From assembly GCA_900114885.1 (NCBI GenBank), contig FOUN01000019.1, positions 1 to 54,725 of the forward strand: a stretch of 54,725 nucleotides of DNA, read 5' to 3'. Of this stretch, positions 33,099 to 41,610 are shown one piece after another. A model generated the notes under the pieces. It did not search any database. It had not been told where the DNA came from and saw only the letters and a program-made list of their open reading frames with translations. A program made the position numbers and the translations under genes. The stretch is from Psychrobacillus psychrodurans (GTDB taxonomy: Bacteria > Bacillota > Bacilli > Bacillales_A > Planococcaceae). The stretch's first letter is position 1, and each line of letters begins with the position of its first letter.

Positions 33099-33128
33099 TT
33101 ATATAAACGTACTATTTTCTATACGTTT
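33099..33128 (-). promoter_or_regulatory. hemE promoter with inverted repeat
   Basis: A -10 TATAAT (minus strand 33104-33099). The place of spacer and -35 is filled by the perfect inverted repeat AAACGTA-N10-TACGTTT (33105-33128). The -35 is weak, so a regulator could bind here. Confidence 0.5.
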
Positions 33129-33276
33129 CAACTATAGACGTTCTTATTTCTAAAGTATAGCCATATAGTGTATTTGTCATAAAATTGTCCTGTTTCAGTG
33201 TAGTTAGGTAGGTAATATGTTTCTTAAAGAGCTATTATGGGAATGATATAGTAAAAAGAAAAGGGGAGGTATCCAA

Positions 33277-33771
33277 ATGAATTTATATATGACATCCGGT
33301 ACACCGGAGTTTATGCAATCCATAAAAAAGAAATACCAGAAAGAAGAGCTCTTCTTATTACATGGGACTGGTAACTCCGTCCTTATCCACGAAACATCTA
33401 GCAAGACCATTTTTCAAGTGCCAAGAAAATACGAAATTCTAGAGTCTGCTGGTCAGTTCTCTCATAAAGGTTACTTCGTCCTTCACAATATACCCCTTTC
33501 AGACGAAGGGAAATCCATATTTGAATATAAATATACAAATTTAAGTCCAACCGCTCAAAATGACCCTGGGTTTATCGCTCTTAGAGTTCTTAAACCTATC
33601 AAATCCGATACATATATCATTTTGTCGGAATGGTCTGGACCAAGCAGCTACGAAGTATGGGAAAAATCAGTCAACCTAGACTTTAGTATGGTTGCGGATA
33701 AGCAAAATCTATTCACAAGCGCACCGTATATCTCCACTTATCAATCCACACAAGAAGAGGAAGCTAATTAA
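33277..33771 (+). CDS. hmoB: Heme-degrading monooxygenase HmoB
   Basis: A 164-residue protein of the HmoB (YhgC) family: a less-conserved N-terminal half, then an ABM-fold domain with GFIALRVLKPIKSDTYIILSEWSG and YEVWEKS. HmoB binds heme and cleaves it to release iron. GGGGAGGT precedes the ATG. It is divergent from hemE, so synthesis and breakdown of heme are encoded side by side as in B. subtilis. Confidence 0.88.
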   Translation: MNLYMTSGTPEFMQSIKKKYQKEELFLLHGTGNSVLIHETSSKTIFQVPRKYEILESAGQFSHKGYFVLHNIPLSDEGKSIFEYKYTNLSPTAQNDPGFIALRVLKPIKSDTYIILSEWSGPSSYEVWEKSVNLDFSMVADKQNLFTSAPYISTYQSTQEEEAN

Positions 33772-33787
33772 AGCTCCCTCTTTTTTC
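33755..33787 (+). terminator. Terminator of hmoB
   Basis: A hairpin GAGGAAGCT / AGCTCCCTC followed by TTTTTTC, overlapping the stop. Confidence 0.75.
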
Positions 33788-33790
33788 TTG

Positions 33791-34987
33791 CTATAACTTA
33801 CTAACCCGTAAAGTCAATTCAGAAACAATTATCATCATGATCGGAATAAGAATTAAATCCATTATAACCCCAGCTTGTACTAAGATTACGACCAGTACAA
33901 GGATAGCCTGAATCAATTGGATAATTCGGATTAAGCGGTTAATTGCTTTTGTCCGAGCTCCTTCATTGATAGGGAACAACAGATCCATACGGAACTCGTA
34001 CCCTGATGATAAAGACTGACGTAGCTGTATTACTGTAGCAAATGAAAGTGCACTAGTAAAAATAATCGCAACTATTGGAAAAGGTATGAAAATTGCTCCA
34101 ACAATAGCTAGCGCTGTAAGACGAATCCACAGATAAAAATAATCATTCGTACGGATAAACGTACGCAAAACCAAATAAAATTGTGTATTTTTTTGTTCAT
34201 AAGGTGCAAGTTTGTATAGAATATCAAGCCATTTTCTTCGTTTCGTCATACCTTGGATATGCGGAACATCCGTAAAATAATTTGCGAAACGATAAAAACG
34301 CATCATACGTGCCTGCTCCACTTCAATGAAATGATCAAAAGGAAATGGCACTTCTGCTTTTTTCCTCTTCCAAGCTATTAAATACAGCACTTGAATAATA
34401 ACGATTGCAAGTAAAAATAGATAACTACCGCTTAGCAAGAAATACAATCCTGCAAAGAGTAAAAACATTCGCATGAAATAATCTACCCAAACATTTTTTC
34501 CATTGGATGCCCATCGATATTGGAACTCAGTTTGTATACTCCAATACTTCCATATAAGGATTGCACCGAAGAAGTACAAAATTTCGCCTGATGTGGAACC
34601 CGCTACTCTTGTTAATAATGGTATCGAAACTACTAACGCTGCTAACGGAACAACAATAGAAGAAAAGAAAGTCCAAGTTAGAGCATGTTTCAAATATTCG
34701 CCTAGTTTAGTTTCTAATGGAAGAAAGTAAACACTATCCGCTTTTTTCATCAATGTAACTGGCGTACTTAACGCTATTAAAATACTGACTATGAAGGAAA
34801 CAACTAAAAAGGCGGGAAAATCCTTTGGAGCTGTATTTAACCATTCACTATACGTATACCCTGCAGCACCTATTACGAATACAATAACAATTGCAATATG
34901 CCCAGAAATAATATACTTCAAGTATTTTTGCAGTTCATTTATATAAAATAAAAAACGTTTACTCCATACTTCACGCAAATTGTTCAT
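33791..34987 (-). CDS. ecsB: ABC transporter permease EcsB
   Basis: A 398-residue membrane protein of the EcsB family with eight or so helices in pairs and a central cytoplasmic part (KKAEVPFPFDHFIEVEQARMMRF). In B. subtilis Ecs affects secretion, regulated intramembrane proteolysis and competence. The start, behind AAGGAACAG, overlaps the end of ecsA by 17 bases. No ecsC follows in this window. Confidence 0.9.
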   Translation of the reverse strand: MNNLREVWSKRFLFYINELQKYLKYIISGHIAIVIVFVIGAAGYTYSEWLNTAPKDFPAFLVVSFIVSILIALSTPVTLMKKADSVYFLPLETKLGEYLKHALTWTFFSSIVVPLAALVVSIPLLTRVAGSTSGEILYFFGAILIWKYWSIQTEFQYRWASNGKNVWVDYFMRMFLLFAGLYFLLSGSYLFLLAIVIIQVLYLIAWKRKKAEVPFPFDHFIEVEQARMMRFYRFANYFTDVPHIQGMTKRRKWLDILYKLAPYEQKNTQFYLVLRTFIRTNDYFYLWIRLTALAIVGAIFIPFPIVAIIFTSALSFATVIQLRQSLSSGYEFRMDLLFPINEGARTKAINRLIRIIQLIQAILVLVVILVQAGVIMDLILIPIMMIIVSELTLRVSKL

Positions 34988-35720
34988 TTTGCTGTTCCTT
35001 CGTCATTTCGATATAAAGATCATCCAGTGTCGCATCAGGCATTTGAAATGCCGCCCGTAGATCATCCATTGTCCCTTGTGCACGAATTTTCCCGTTATGC
35101 AATAGAAGAATACGATCGCAGTATCTTTCCGCAGTAGTTAATATATGAGTGGACATTAATACCGATGCTCCCTCATCTTTTCTTGACTTCATTTGATCCA
35201 GTAATGATTGGATACCTAAAGGATCGAGCCCTACAAATGGTTCATCGATAATGAATAACGCTGGATTCACAAGGAACGCACACATTATCATCACCTTTTG
35301 TCTCATTCCTTTAGAAAAGTGAGCTGGAAACCAATTCAACCTTTTTTCCATACGAAATTCTTTTAAAAGAGCCTCTTTTCTCGCTTCAAAAACAGATTCA
35401 TCTAAATTGTATGCCATAGCTGTTAGTTCCAGATGTTCCTTTAAGGTCAACTCATCATATAGGACTGGTGTTTCGGGAATATAGGAAAAGGATGTACGGT
35501 ATTGTGCTGGATCCTCTTTTAATGTTTTACCATTTAGAAGTATCTCACCCTTCAACGCGTTCATTGTACCGATAATATGTTTGATGGTCGTACTTTTACC
35601 TGCACCATTCAATCCAATTAATCCTACTAGTTCTCCCTTTTCAATCGAAAAGTTTAAATCATGTAAAACAGGCTTTCTAGTATAGCCCCCTGTTACATCT
35701 TTGACCTCTAATACAGTCAT
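34971..35720 (-). CDS. ecsA: ABC transporter ATPase EcsA
   Basis: A 249-residue ATPase: Walker A GLNGAGKST, a variant signature FSKGMRQK in place of LSGGQ, Walker B ALFIIDEPFVGLD, and the H-loop in STHIL. This set is that of EcsA. The ATG chosen follows GAGGTG. It is divergent from hit, with the same arrangement as B. subtilis. Confidence 0.92.
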   Translation of the reverse strand: MTVLEVKDVTGGYTRKPVLHDLNFSIEKGELVGLIGLNGAGKSTTIKHIIGTMNALKGEILLNGKTLKEDPAQYRTSFSYIPETPVLYDELTLKEHLELTAMAYNLDESVFEARKEALLKEFRMEKRLNWFPAHFSKGMRQKVMIMCAFLVNPALFIIDEPFVGLDPLGIQSLLDQMKSRKDEGASVLMSTHILTTAERYCDRILLLHNGKIRAQGTMDDLRAAFQMPDATLDDLYIEMTKEQQNEQFA

Positions 35721-35842
35721 TTCTAGCACCTCACTTCTTATTTATAAGTTTACCAAAATAATTTCAAAAAATCTTCTATGATCCAACAGCCTGTCCTATT
35801 ATATGTTAAACTTTTCATAACGATGAATTTGGAGGGTATATG

Positions 35843-36268
35843 ATGAGTGAATGTATTTTTTGTAAAATAATCGATGGTTCTATCCCAAGTGCAAAAATCT
35901 ATGAAGACGACCATGTTTATGCTTTTATGGATATAATGCCGCTAACAAAGGGTCACACGCTAATTATTCCTAAAAATCACAAAGAAAATATCTATGATTT
36001 ATCCGAAGAAGAAGCCAGCAACTTATTCAAGGTTGTCCCAAAAATTGCGAGCGTACTTAAAGAAAGCTTCGGTCCAGTAGGCATGAACCTATTAAACAAC
36101 AACGGTGCCCCTGCAGGGCAAAGCGTATTCCATTTCCATTTACACTTTATCCCACGCTACGATCAAACCGATGGCTTCCGTCCAACTTGGATTACGAAAG
36201 AGAAAACATTTACCCCTGAGATCATTCAAAATTTAGCAGCAGAATTGTATGAAAAATTGAAGAAGTAG
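35843..36268 (+). CDS. hit: HIT-family protein
   Basis: A 141-residue histidine-triad nucleotide hydrolase. It opens with CIFCKIIDGSIPSAKIYEDD (a CxxC pair typical of bacterial Hit) and has the triad HFHLHFIPR. It hydrolyses adenosine phosphoramidates. GGAGGG lies three bases before the first ATG and six before the second, which I prefer. It is divergent from ecsA. Confidence 0.93.
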   Translation: MSECIFCKIIDGSIPSAKIYEDDHVYAFMDIMPLTKGHTLIIPKNHKENIYDLSEEEASNLFKVVPKIASVLKESFGPVGMNLLNNNGAPAGQSVFHFHLHFIPRYDQTDGFRPTWITKEKTFTPEIIQNLAAELYEKLKK

Positions 36269-36357
36269 TTCTTGCTTTTATGATCCAGAGAACGTACAAT
36301 CATAAATAAGTTTCTTGCTAACGATCATGAGGATACGTTAGAAGAAAACAAAAAACA

Positions 36358-36385
36358 GAGCTTAGAATAGCTGAGGAGAGATGAG
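36358..36385 (+). promoter_or_regulatory. TRAP-type binding site over trpP ribosome site
   Basis: Six NAG triplets start at 36358, 36363, 36368, 36373, 36378 and 36383, in the order GAG, TAG, TAG, GAG, GAG, GAG. Every one is separated by exactly two bases. The last three cover the GAGGAGAG ribosome site of trpP. This is the binding pattern of the trp RNA-binding attenuation protein, which blocks translation when tryptophan is bound. Confidence 0.8.
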
Positions 36386-36388
36386 AAA

Positions 36389-36913
36389 ATGAATACGAAG
36401 AATTTAGTTTTGATGGCCCTTTTAGTAGGTGTTGGAGCAGTTCTTTACATTATTATCCCAGGAATTAATGGTGGGATGAAACCAGATTTTATGCTTACGA
36501 TGATGTTTATAGGGATACTATTATTCCCTAATGTAAAAAGTACTTTCTTGCTTGGTATTACAACAGGAGTTATTTCAGGACTGTTTTCTACTTTTCCAGG
36601 AGGTTTCGTTCCAAATATCATAGATAAAGCTGTAACTGCATTTGTTTTTCTAGGACTTGTATTAATATTAAACAAATTTGCCAATAAGGTAGCAGTCGGA
36701 GTAATCCTTACAGGAATTGGAACACTAATATCTGGTACGGTTTTCCTATCAACTGCCATTTTTGTTTTTGGTGCAGGTGCTATTTTCCAAGAATTATTCG
36801 TTATTGTAGTACTTCCGGCTATTGCTATCAATGCGATAGCATTCTTTATCATCTATCCGATTATTGGAAGTTTGATTAAACGGACTAATTTTGACACTGC
36901 GCTTACTGCTTAA
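36389..36913 (+). CDS. trpP: Tryptophan transporter TrpP
   Basis: A 174-residue membrane protein with five hydrophobic segments and the TrpP/YhaG family start NLVLMALLVGVGAVLYIIIPGINGG. It imports tryptophan. The regulated leader described separately supports the assignment strongly, since trpP is a known TRAP target in B. subtilis. It lies between hit and yhaH as there. Confidence 0.92.
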   Translation: MNTKNLVLMALLVGVGAVLYIIIPGINGGMKPDFMLTMMFIGILLFPNVKSTFLLGITTGVISGLFSTFPGGFVPNIIDKAVTAFVFLGLVLILNKFANKVAVGVILTGIGTLISGTVFLSTAIFVFGAGAIFQELFVIVVLPAIAINAIAFFIIYPIIGSLIKRTNFDTALTA

Positions 36914-36927
36914 ATAAAAAACTATCT

Positions 36928-36957
36928 GCTTTCCTTTTCGAAGGAAAGCTTTTTTTG
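36928..36957 (+). terminator. Terminator of trpP
   Basis: A nine-bp stem GCTTTCCTT / AAGGAAAGC with a TTCG loop and seven Ts. Confidence 0.93.
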
Positions 36958-37024
36958 TCTAAAATAATATGTTTTAATTATTACAAGGTAAGGAATAATA
37001 CATATAAGCAAAGGAGTGAATTTT

Positions 37025-37396
37025 ATGAAACTAGCACCATTATTTTACGGTCTTGCAACTGGTCTACTAGTTGGGGCTTCTACTGTACTTATGACCACTC
37101 CAAAATCAGGTATGGAAGTTCGATCTTCCTTTAAGGCTTCCTCCAACGATTTTCGGGACAAGCTCTCAGACATAAAGCTTCAACTAGCAAGTGTGAAAAA
37201 TTCGATAAACAACCTTACGAATTCTTCAAAAGAAGTAATTCCAAGTACAATTGAAGACCTTAAATCTAGTATTGCTCAATGGAAAAATGAAACTGCACCT
37301 TTACAAACGCAGCTTCAAGCAGAAATTTCATCTATTCAAGAAGCAATGGCAGAACTAGAAAAAAAGTTACCAAAGAAACAAGAAGCAACTGTTTAA
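37025..37396 (+). CDS. yhaH: YtxH-like membrane-anchored protein
   Basis: A 123-residue protein: one N-terminal helix (about 5-24, FYGLATGLLVGASTVLM), TTPKSGMEVRSSF, then a long amphipathic/coiled-coil tail. This is the YtxH/YhaH family of general-stress proteins of unknown role. I use ATG 37025 at eight bases from AAGGAG in place of the earlier GTG. It precedes hpr as in B. subtilis. Confidence 0.82.
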   Translation: MKLAPLFYGLATGLLVGASTVLMTTPKSGMEVRSSFKASSNDFRDKLSDIKLQLASVKNSINNLTNSSKEVIPSTIEDLKSSIAQWKNETAPLQTQLQAEISSIQEAMAELEKKLPKKQEATV

Positions 37397-37425
37397 TACG
37401 AAATTCGCAAGCGGTCTGATGGTCT

Positions 37426-37507
37426 AAACCTGTTTCTATCATTTTCTATGGGCTTTGGACAGACTTATTGTTAATACGATTAACGAGTAAATTTTTAGGG
37501 ATGCTAG
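37426..37507 (+). repeat. Dispersed intergenic repeat, copy 1
   Basis: An 82-base segment, AAACCTG...TTCTA...CTTTGGACAGACTTAT...ATGCT, that aligns almost without gaps to 47788-47868. Confidence 0.65.
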
Positions 37508-37551
37508 TTGGTTGTGACGTCCGTCACAACCAACTAGCATCCCTTTTTTTT
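37498..37551 (+). terminator. Very long hairpin terminator of yhaH
   Basis: A perfect 22-bp stem beginning GGGATGCTAGTTGGTTG, a two-base loop centre, and TTTTTTTT. Its inner part resembles the prsA terminator. Confidence 0.9.
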
Positions 37552-37804
37552 GTATATATTCTATTCTCCAATACAAGTAGATCATTAGGTTTATGGAAAG
37601 CGAAATTTATAAAAGAGGATATACTTCAAAATTTCAAATAGTGGTATGTCCTCTTTTTTCTTGATAGCGAAATTTTAAACTACTTTCAATGTGACTAATA
37701 GTACTTTTTATTATAAATATAATAATATTATTTAAACTGGTATTCACTAACATACTTTCTTGCTATAATGTTTGAAAGAATTAAATACAGAAAGCAGGGT
37801 TTAC

Positions 37805-38341
37805 ATGGCAGATCAATTTTATACGATGAAAGAAGCAATGCTGTATAGTCAGCGAATAGCTCAACTATCTAAAGCACTTTGGAAAGCAGTAGAAAAAGAT
37901 TGGCAAACATGGATAAAACCTTATGACTTAAATATTAATGAGCATCATATTTTATGGATATCATATCACCTACAAGGTGCAACTATTTCAGATATAGCAA
38001 AGTTTGGAGTAATGCATGTCTCGACTGCTTTTAACTTTTCAAAAAAATTGGAAGAACGCGGTCTACTTTCTTTTTCTAAAAGAGATACAGATAAACGTAA
38101 TACGTATGTAGACGTTACAAAAAAAGGAAAAATACTTTTAGAAGAGATGTACGAAAATTACCATGTGACACAGCATGCTGTGTTGGAAGGATCCCTGCCT
38201 ATAAAAGAACTATATGGGAAATTTCCTGATTTCATGGATGTAACTGCAGTTATTCGCAATATTTACGGGGATGATTTCATGGATATCTTCGAAAGATCTT
38301 TAAAAAATATCGAGGATACATTCAGTTCCAAAAGCGAATAA
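37805..38341 (+). CDS. hpr: Transition-state regulator Hpr (ScoC)
   Basis: A 178-residue MarR-like regulator: [43 protein letters not shown], and the recognition region [19 protein letters not shown] with the D-K-R-N wing. These match Hpr/ScoC, which represses protease and sporulation genes. Start: ATG 37805 behind AAGCAGGG; the upstream TTG frame is not needed. Confidence 0.92.
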   Translation: MADQFYTMKEAMLYSQRIAQLSKALWKAVEKDWQTWIKPYDLNINEHHILWISYHLQGATISDIAKFGVMHVSTAFNFSKKLEERGLLSFSKRDTDKRNTYVDVTKKGKILLEEMYENYHVTQHAVLEGSLPIKELYGKFPDFMDVTAVIRNIYGDDFMDIFERSLKNIEDTFSSKSE

Positions 38342-38455
38342 TCTATGGTTTGAAAGCGTTTAATAAATATTTACAAATAAAGAGGTTGCTTTTTAGTATA
38401 AAAAGGATTATCTTATGTATCTAAATCAAATTTATATATATAGGAGTTGCATACC

Positions 38456-39001
38456 TTGCACTGCTGGAAAACAATTAATGTGAGAAAACAATATGGTTTG
38501 GAGAGATTGTTTATACTATCCTCTTTAGTAGTTATAATAGTTTTTTCATTTGCATATGCCTTATTAGGAATTATTAATAACACTCATAAATCAGATGATT
38601 ACTTTTGGATATTTGTGATAGCATTTTTAGGACTCTATCCAATTCATAAATTATTTCACTTTATCCCAATGTTTCGTCATCGTGATAAAATAAAATTCAT
38701 CGTTATTAAACAATTTAGATATTTCCCTACTTTACATTTACGGATTATAGAACCAATTTGTAAGAGTAGATTTCTTTTTATTTTAATGGCGCCATTTATA
38801 TTTGTTAATGTCTTACTTATTATCGGAGCTTTAACAATTCCCATTTTTGCACACTATTTCACTATTTTATTTGCTTATCATTGTGGAATTTGCTTAATTG
38901 ATCTAATTTATGCGAAAAATTTAAGTAAATCACCAAAGCGCGCTTTAATCGAAGAAACAGATGCTGGGTACGAAATTTTAATAGCGGAATCAAACTATTA
39001 A
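38456..39001 (+). CDS. DUF3267 membrane protein
   Basis: A 181-residue protein with four hydrophobic segments: about 20-45, 55-70, 110-135 and 140-155. It carries H-K-L-F-H-F near residue 65, an HxxxH-like element that suggests a metalloprotease-like fold in the DUF3267 family. Function is unknown. Translation probably starts at TTG 38456, nine bases after TAGGAG. Confidence 0.7.
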   Translation: MHCWKTINVRKQYGLERLFILSSLVVIIVFSFAYALLGIINNTHKSDDYFWIFVIAFLGLYPIHKLFHFIPMFRHRDKIKFIVIKQFRYFPTLHLRIIEPICKSRFLFILMAPFIFVNVLLIIGALTIPIFAHYFTILFAYHCGICLIDLIYAKNLSKSPKRALIEETDAGYEILIAESNY

Positions 39002-39071
39002 CAATATGTAATACTTGTATATCCCCCTCATTGTTTGTTATGCTTAGTTAGTATATGAAGGGAGTCTAGAC

Positions 39072-39257
39072 ATGATTATATTCACGTTAGTTCTATTCTC
39101 AGCATTTTATTTGCTACAAATTAACCGAATGACATATGCTTTAGTAATGTCAAAAGAAATTCCGGAAGAGAAACATCCGAAGATTTTTCGCACGATCAAT
39201 ATTTTGATCACGATTCTTCTTGTTTCCTTTTATGTTGAGCTAGTTTATACAGTTTAA
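39072..39257 (+). CDS. Small two-helix membrane protein
   Basis: A 61-residue protein: hydrophobic 1-18, a polar basic/acidic middle (SKEIPEEKHPKIFRTI), hydrophobic 42-60. GGGAG precedes the ATG and a strong terminator follows, so it is expressed. No family is recognised with certainty. Confidence 0.7.
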   Translation: MIIFTLVLFSAFYLLQINRMTYALVMSKEIPEEKHPKIFRTINILITILLVSFYVELVYTV

Positions 39258-39270
39258 GAGAAAAAAAGTG

Positions 39271-39312
39271 GACCCTAAATCATATGCATGATTTAGGGTC
39301 ATTTCTTTTTTT
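39271..39312 (+). terminator. Terminator of the 61-aa gene
   Basis: A 13-bp stem GACCCTAAATCAT / ATGATTTAGGGTC with a T-rich tail. Confidence 0.9.
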
Positions 39313-39329
39313 CACACTACCAATTAAGC

Positions 39330-39364
39330 GAAACCAAGATCGATTTTTAGGCGATCTTAGTTTC
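39330..39364. other. Stable hairpin beyond the YjcZ-like gene
   Basis: Arms GAAACCAAGATCG / CGATCTTAGTTTC (one mismatch) directly after the micro-gene stop. There is no proper T-run on the minus strand, so it may be an mRNA 3-prime stabiliser or a weak terminator. Confidence 0.55.
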
Positions 39365-39374
39365 ACTTGTCAAA

Positions 39375-39482
39375 TTAGTAGATAAACGCTGCACCTACAA
39401 TGATCAATAAAATGAATAAAACAACGATCAAAGCAAAACCAGATCCACCGCTATATCCGCCACCGTTATATTGTCCGCTCAT
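39375..39482 (-). CDS. YjcZ-family sporulation micro-protein
   Basis: A 35-residue protein: a Gly-rich N-terminus, then GFALIVVLFILLIIVGAAFIY, one membrane helix to the C-terminus. This matches the YjcZ/SscA family of tiny sporulation proteins that occur in several copies in Bacilli. A perfect GGAGGTG lies upstream. It is missed by length cut-offs. Confidence 0.88.
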   Translation of the reverse strand: MSGQYNGGGYSGGSGFALIVVLFILLIIVGAAFIY

Positions 39483-39622
39483 TTAAAACACCTCCTTTTC
39501 CATGTATCCTATGCGGTAATTTTAATAATCGGTAGGCAAATGAACGGGAACTATTTTTGTTTTTATATCGTTTATGTTATAGTAACAACTGGCAACACAA
39601 AGAAGTTAGGAGAGAAAATTTC

Positions 39623-40555
39623 ATGAAAAAAACTGTATTAACATTAACACTTGCAGCATCTGTTCTTGCTTTAGGAGCTTGTAGCGAGGATTCAGCGGAC
39701 AAAAGTGAAGTAATTGCAACATCAAAAGTTGGAGATATTACACAGAATGACTTGTATGAGGAAATGAAATCATCTATCGGTGATCAAGCGTTCCAATTGC
39801 TAATGATTGAAAAAGTACTTGCAGATAAGTACGAAGTTACTAAAGATGAAGTAAACACTCAATTAGAAGCTGATAAAAAACAGTTAGGTGAAAACTTTGA
39901 AGCGATGATCGCTCAACAGGGCTATACAGAAGACTCATACAAAAAATACTTAGAACTAAACCTATTGCAAGAAAAAGCTTTAATAGAAGATGTTAAAGTA
40001 GAAGAAGACGAAATTAAAGCTCAATATGAAAATACCAAAGATGAAATTAACGTTCGTCACGTTGTAGTGAAAGACGAAGAAACAGCTAAAAAAGTTAAAG
40101 CTGAAATTGACTCAGGTAAAGACTTTGCAGAAGTTGCAAAGGAATACTCCATTGAAGAGCCAGCTCAAACGACTGGTGGAGATCTTGGTTGGATTACAAA
40201 AGCATCTCCAATGGATGAGGATTTCTTAAAGGGAGCATTTGCTTTAGAGAAAAACGTCATCAGTGAACCTATTAAATCCAGCTTTGGTTACCATATCATT
40301 GAAGTAACTGATAAACGTACAATCGAAGAATCATATGAAGATAAAAAAGCACAAATTGAAAAAGAATTAAAGCTAGAAAAAGCAGACCAAACTACACTGT
40401 TGCCAAAAGTAGCTAAAATGATGAAAGATGCTAAAATCGATATTAAAGACAAAGATTTAAAAACAGCATTAGATGAGTTTTTAGCAGCAGCTGACACAGA
40501 AGCACCTGCAAAAGATGCGGAAGCTAAAACAGATGCAACTGAAGATGAAAAATAA
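39623..40555 (+). CDS. prsA: Foldase lipoprotein PrsA
   Basis: A 310-residue lipoprotein: signal with lipobox LGAC (Cys-20), N-terminal chaperone part, then a parvulin PPIase domain with EINVRHVVVKDEETAKKVK, FAEVAKEYS and GGDLGWI...FGYHIIEVTDK (about 125-225). A charged C-terminal tail follows. PrsA folds exported proteins at the outer membrane face. Start: ATG 39623 behind AGGAGAG. Confidence 0.94.
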   Translation: MKKTVLTLTLAASVLALGACSEDSADKSEVIATSKVGDITQNDLYEEMKSSIGDQAFQLLMIEKVLADKYEVTKDEVNTQLEADKKQLGENFEAMIAQQGYTEDSYKKYLELNLLQEKALIEDVKVEEDEIKAQYENTKDEINVRHVVVKDEETAKKVKAEIDSGKDFAEVAKEYSIEEPAQTTGGDLGWITKASPMDEDFLKGAFALEKNVISEPIKSSFGYHIIEVTDKRTIEESYEDKKAQIEKELKLEKADQTTLLPKVAKMMKDAKIDIKDKDLKTALDEFLAAADTEAPAKDAEAKTDATEDEK

Positions 40556-40571
40556 TTAAGACAAGCATAAT

Positions 40572-40607
40572 AGTTGGTCGTGACTTCGGTCACGACCAAC
40601 TTTTTTT
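40572..40607 (+). terminator. Terminator of prsA
   Basis: A 13-bp stem AGTTGGTCGTGAC / GTCACGACCAACT with a TTCG loop and seven Ts. Confidence 0.94.
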
Positions 40608-40631
40608 ATTTCCTGAGTTTCATACAAAAAG

Positions 40632-40667
40632 GAAAAGCGCAAAGGCAGTTATACCTTTACGCTTTTT
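40632..40667 (-). terminator. Terminator of yhaM
   Basis: Hairpin AAAAGCGTAAAGG / CCTTTGCGCTTTT on the minus strand with a short T-tail. Confidence 0.75.
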
Positions 40668-40671
40668 ACTC

Positions 40672-41610
40672 TTATTCAAATGTAGGCTTATAAAAGGAAC
40701 GGTTTTCAAGTGGAAATAAACGCTCAGAGAATTCACCAGGGTTTGTTTTATCTAATGCACGATTAAGCATATTCATCTTTGCATCAATATTATCTATATA
40801 ATGCAGCATTTCAGCTTCTCGAAGTGCAGGACGTTTTGGACTTCCCCACTCTTCTTTACCGTGGTGAGAGAGAACCATATGTTGTAACAACATTACTTCT
40901 TCTCCTTCTATTTCTAACTCTTCTGCTGCTTTAGAAATTTCGTTGACCATAATCGTAATATGTCCAAGTAAATTCCCTTCAATTGTGTACGTCGTTGCTA
41001 CAGGGCCGGAGAGCTCTATGACCTTACCAATATCATGTAAGATGATTCCAGCGTATAGAAGGTCTTTATTTAACGTTGGATATAGATCACACAATGCTTT
41101 ACCTAGCTTTAACATAGATACTACATGATCGATTAGTCCAGAAGCATAATCATGATGGTTTTTTGTCGCTGCTGGAAATGTCATAAACTCTGTCTGATGT
41201 TTTTTCATAAGATGTCTTGTAATACGTTGAATCAATGGATTTTTCATCTCAAAGAAGTATTGTAAAAGCTCCTCCATCAATTCTTCTTTTGGTTTTTCAG
41301 AGGATGGTACTAAATCATTTATCGCAATGGGCTCTTCTGATTTTACCGGTCGAATACTTTTTACACGCAATTGGAACTTTCCACGGTAATCCTGTATTTC
41401 CCCGCCAACACGAACAATTTGACTAGCACCATAAAGTTTTTCATGCTCGTCGTTCGTATCCCAAAGTTTTGCTTCAATATCTCCGCTCTTATCTTGTAAT
41501 ATTAGTGACATAAACGGTTTCCCAACGGTTGTTACACCTTTTGTTGATTGTTTGATAAGTAAGTAATGATCAACTGGATCGCCTACTCGTAATTGTGTAA
41601 TGCCTTTCAT
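40672..41610 (-). CDS. yhaM: 3'-5' exoribonuclease YhaM
   Basis: A 312-residue nuclease with an N-terminal OB fold (about 15-90; [17 protein letters not shown]) and a C-terminal HD domain with HDIGK as the metal site and H-M-V-L-S-H-H downstream. YhaM trims RNA 3' ends and can also act on single-stranded DNA. The start at 41610 overlaps the yhaN stop by four bases; the longer frame is not supported. Confidence 0.93.
   Translation of the reverse strand: MKGITQLRVGDPVDHYLLIKQSTKGVTTVGKPFMSLILQDKSGDIEAKLWDTNDEHEKLYGASQIVRVGGEIQDYRGKFQLRVKSIRPVKSEEPIAINDLVPSSEKPKEELMEELLQYFFEMKNPLIQRITRHLMKKHQTEFMTFPAATKNHHDYASGLIDHVVSMLKLGKALCDLYPTLNKDLLYAGIILHDIGKVIELSGPVATTYTIEGNLLGHITIMVNEISKAAEELEIEGEEVMLLQHMVLSHHGKEEWGSPKRPALREAEMLHYIDNIDAKMNMLNRALDKTNPGEFSERLFPLENRSFYKPTFE

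Larger units (their letters stand above)
37397..37804 (+). other. Gap between yhaH and hpr
   Basis: A gap of about 400 bases holding a dispersed intergenic repeat (37426-37507), a very long hairpin terminator and an AT-rich hpr leader. No gene is seen. Confidence 0.5.

Noticed and set aside
38351-38365. cre-like sequence TTGAAAGCGTTTAAT after hpr
   Set aside because: One conserved C of the CcpA consensus is missing and the position, between hpr and the next gene, is not compelling.
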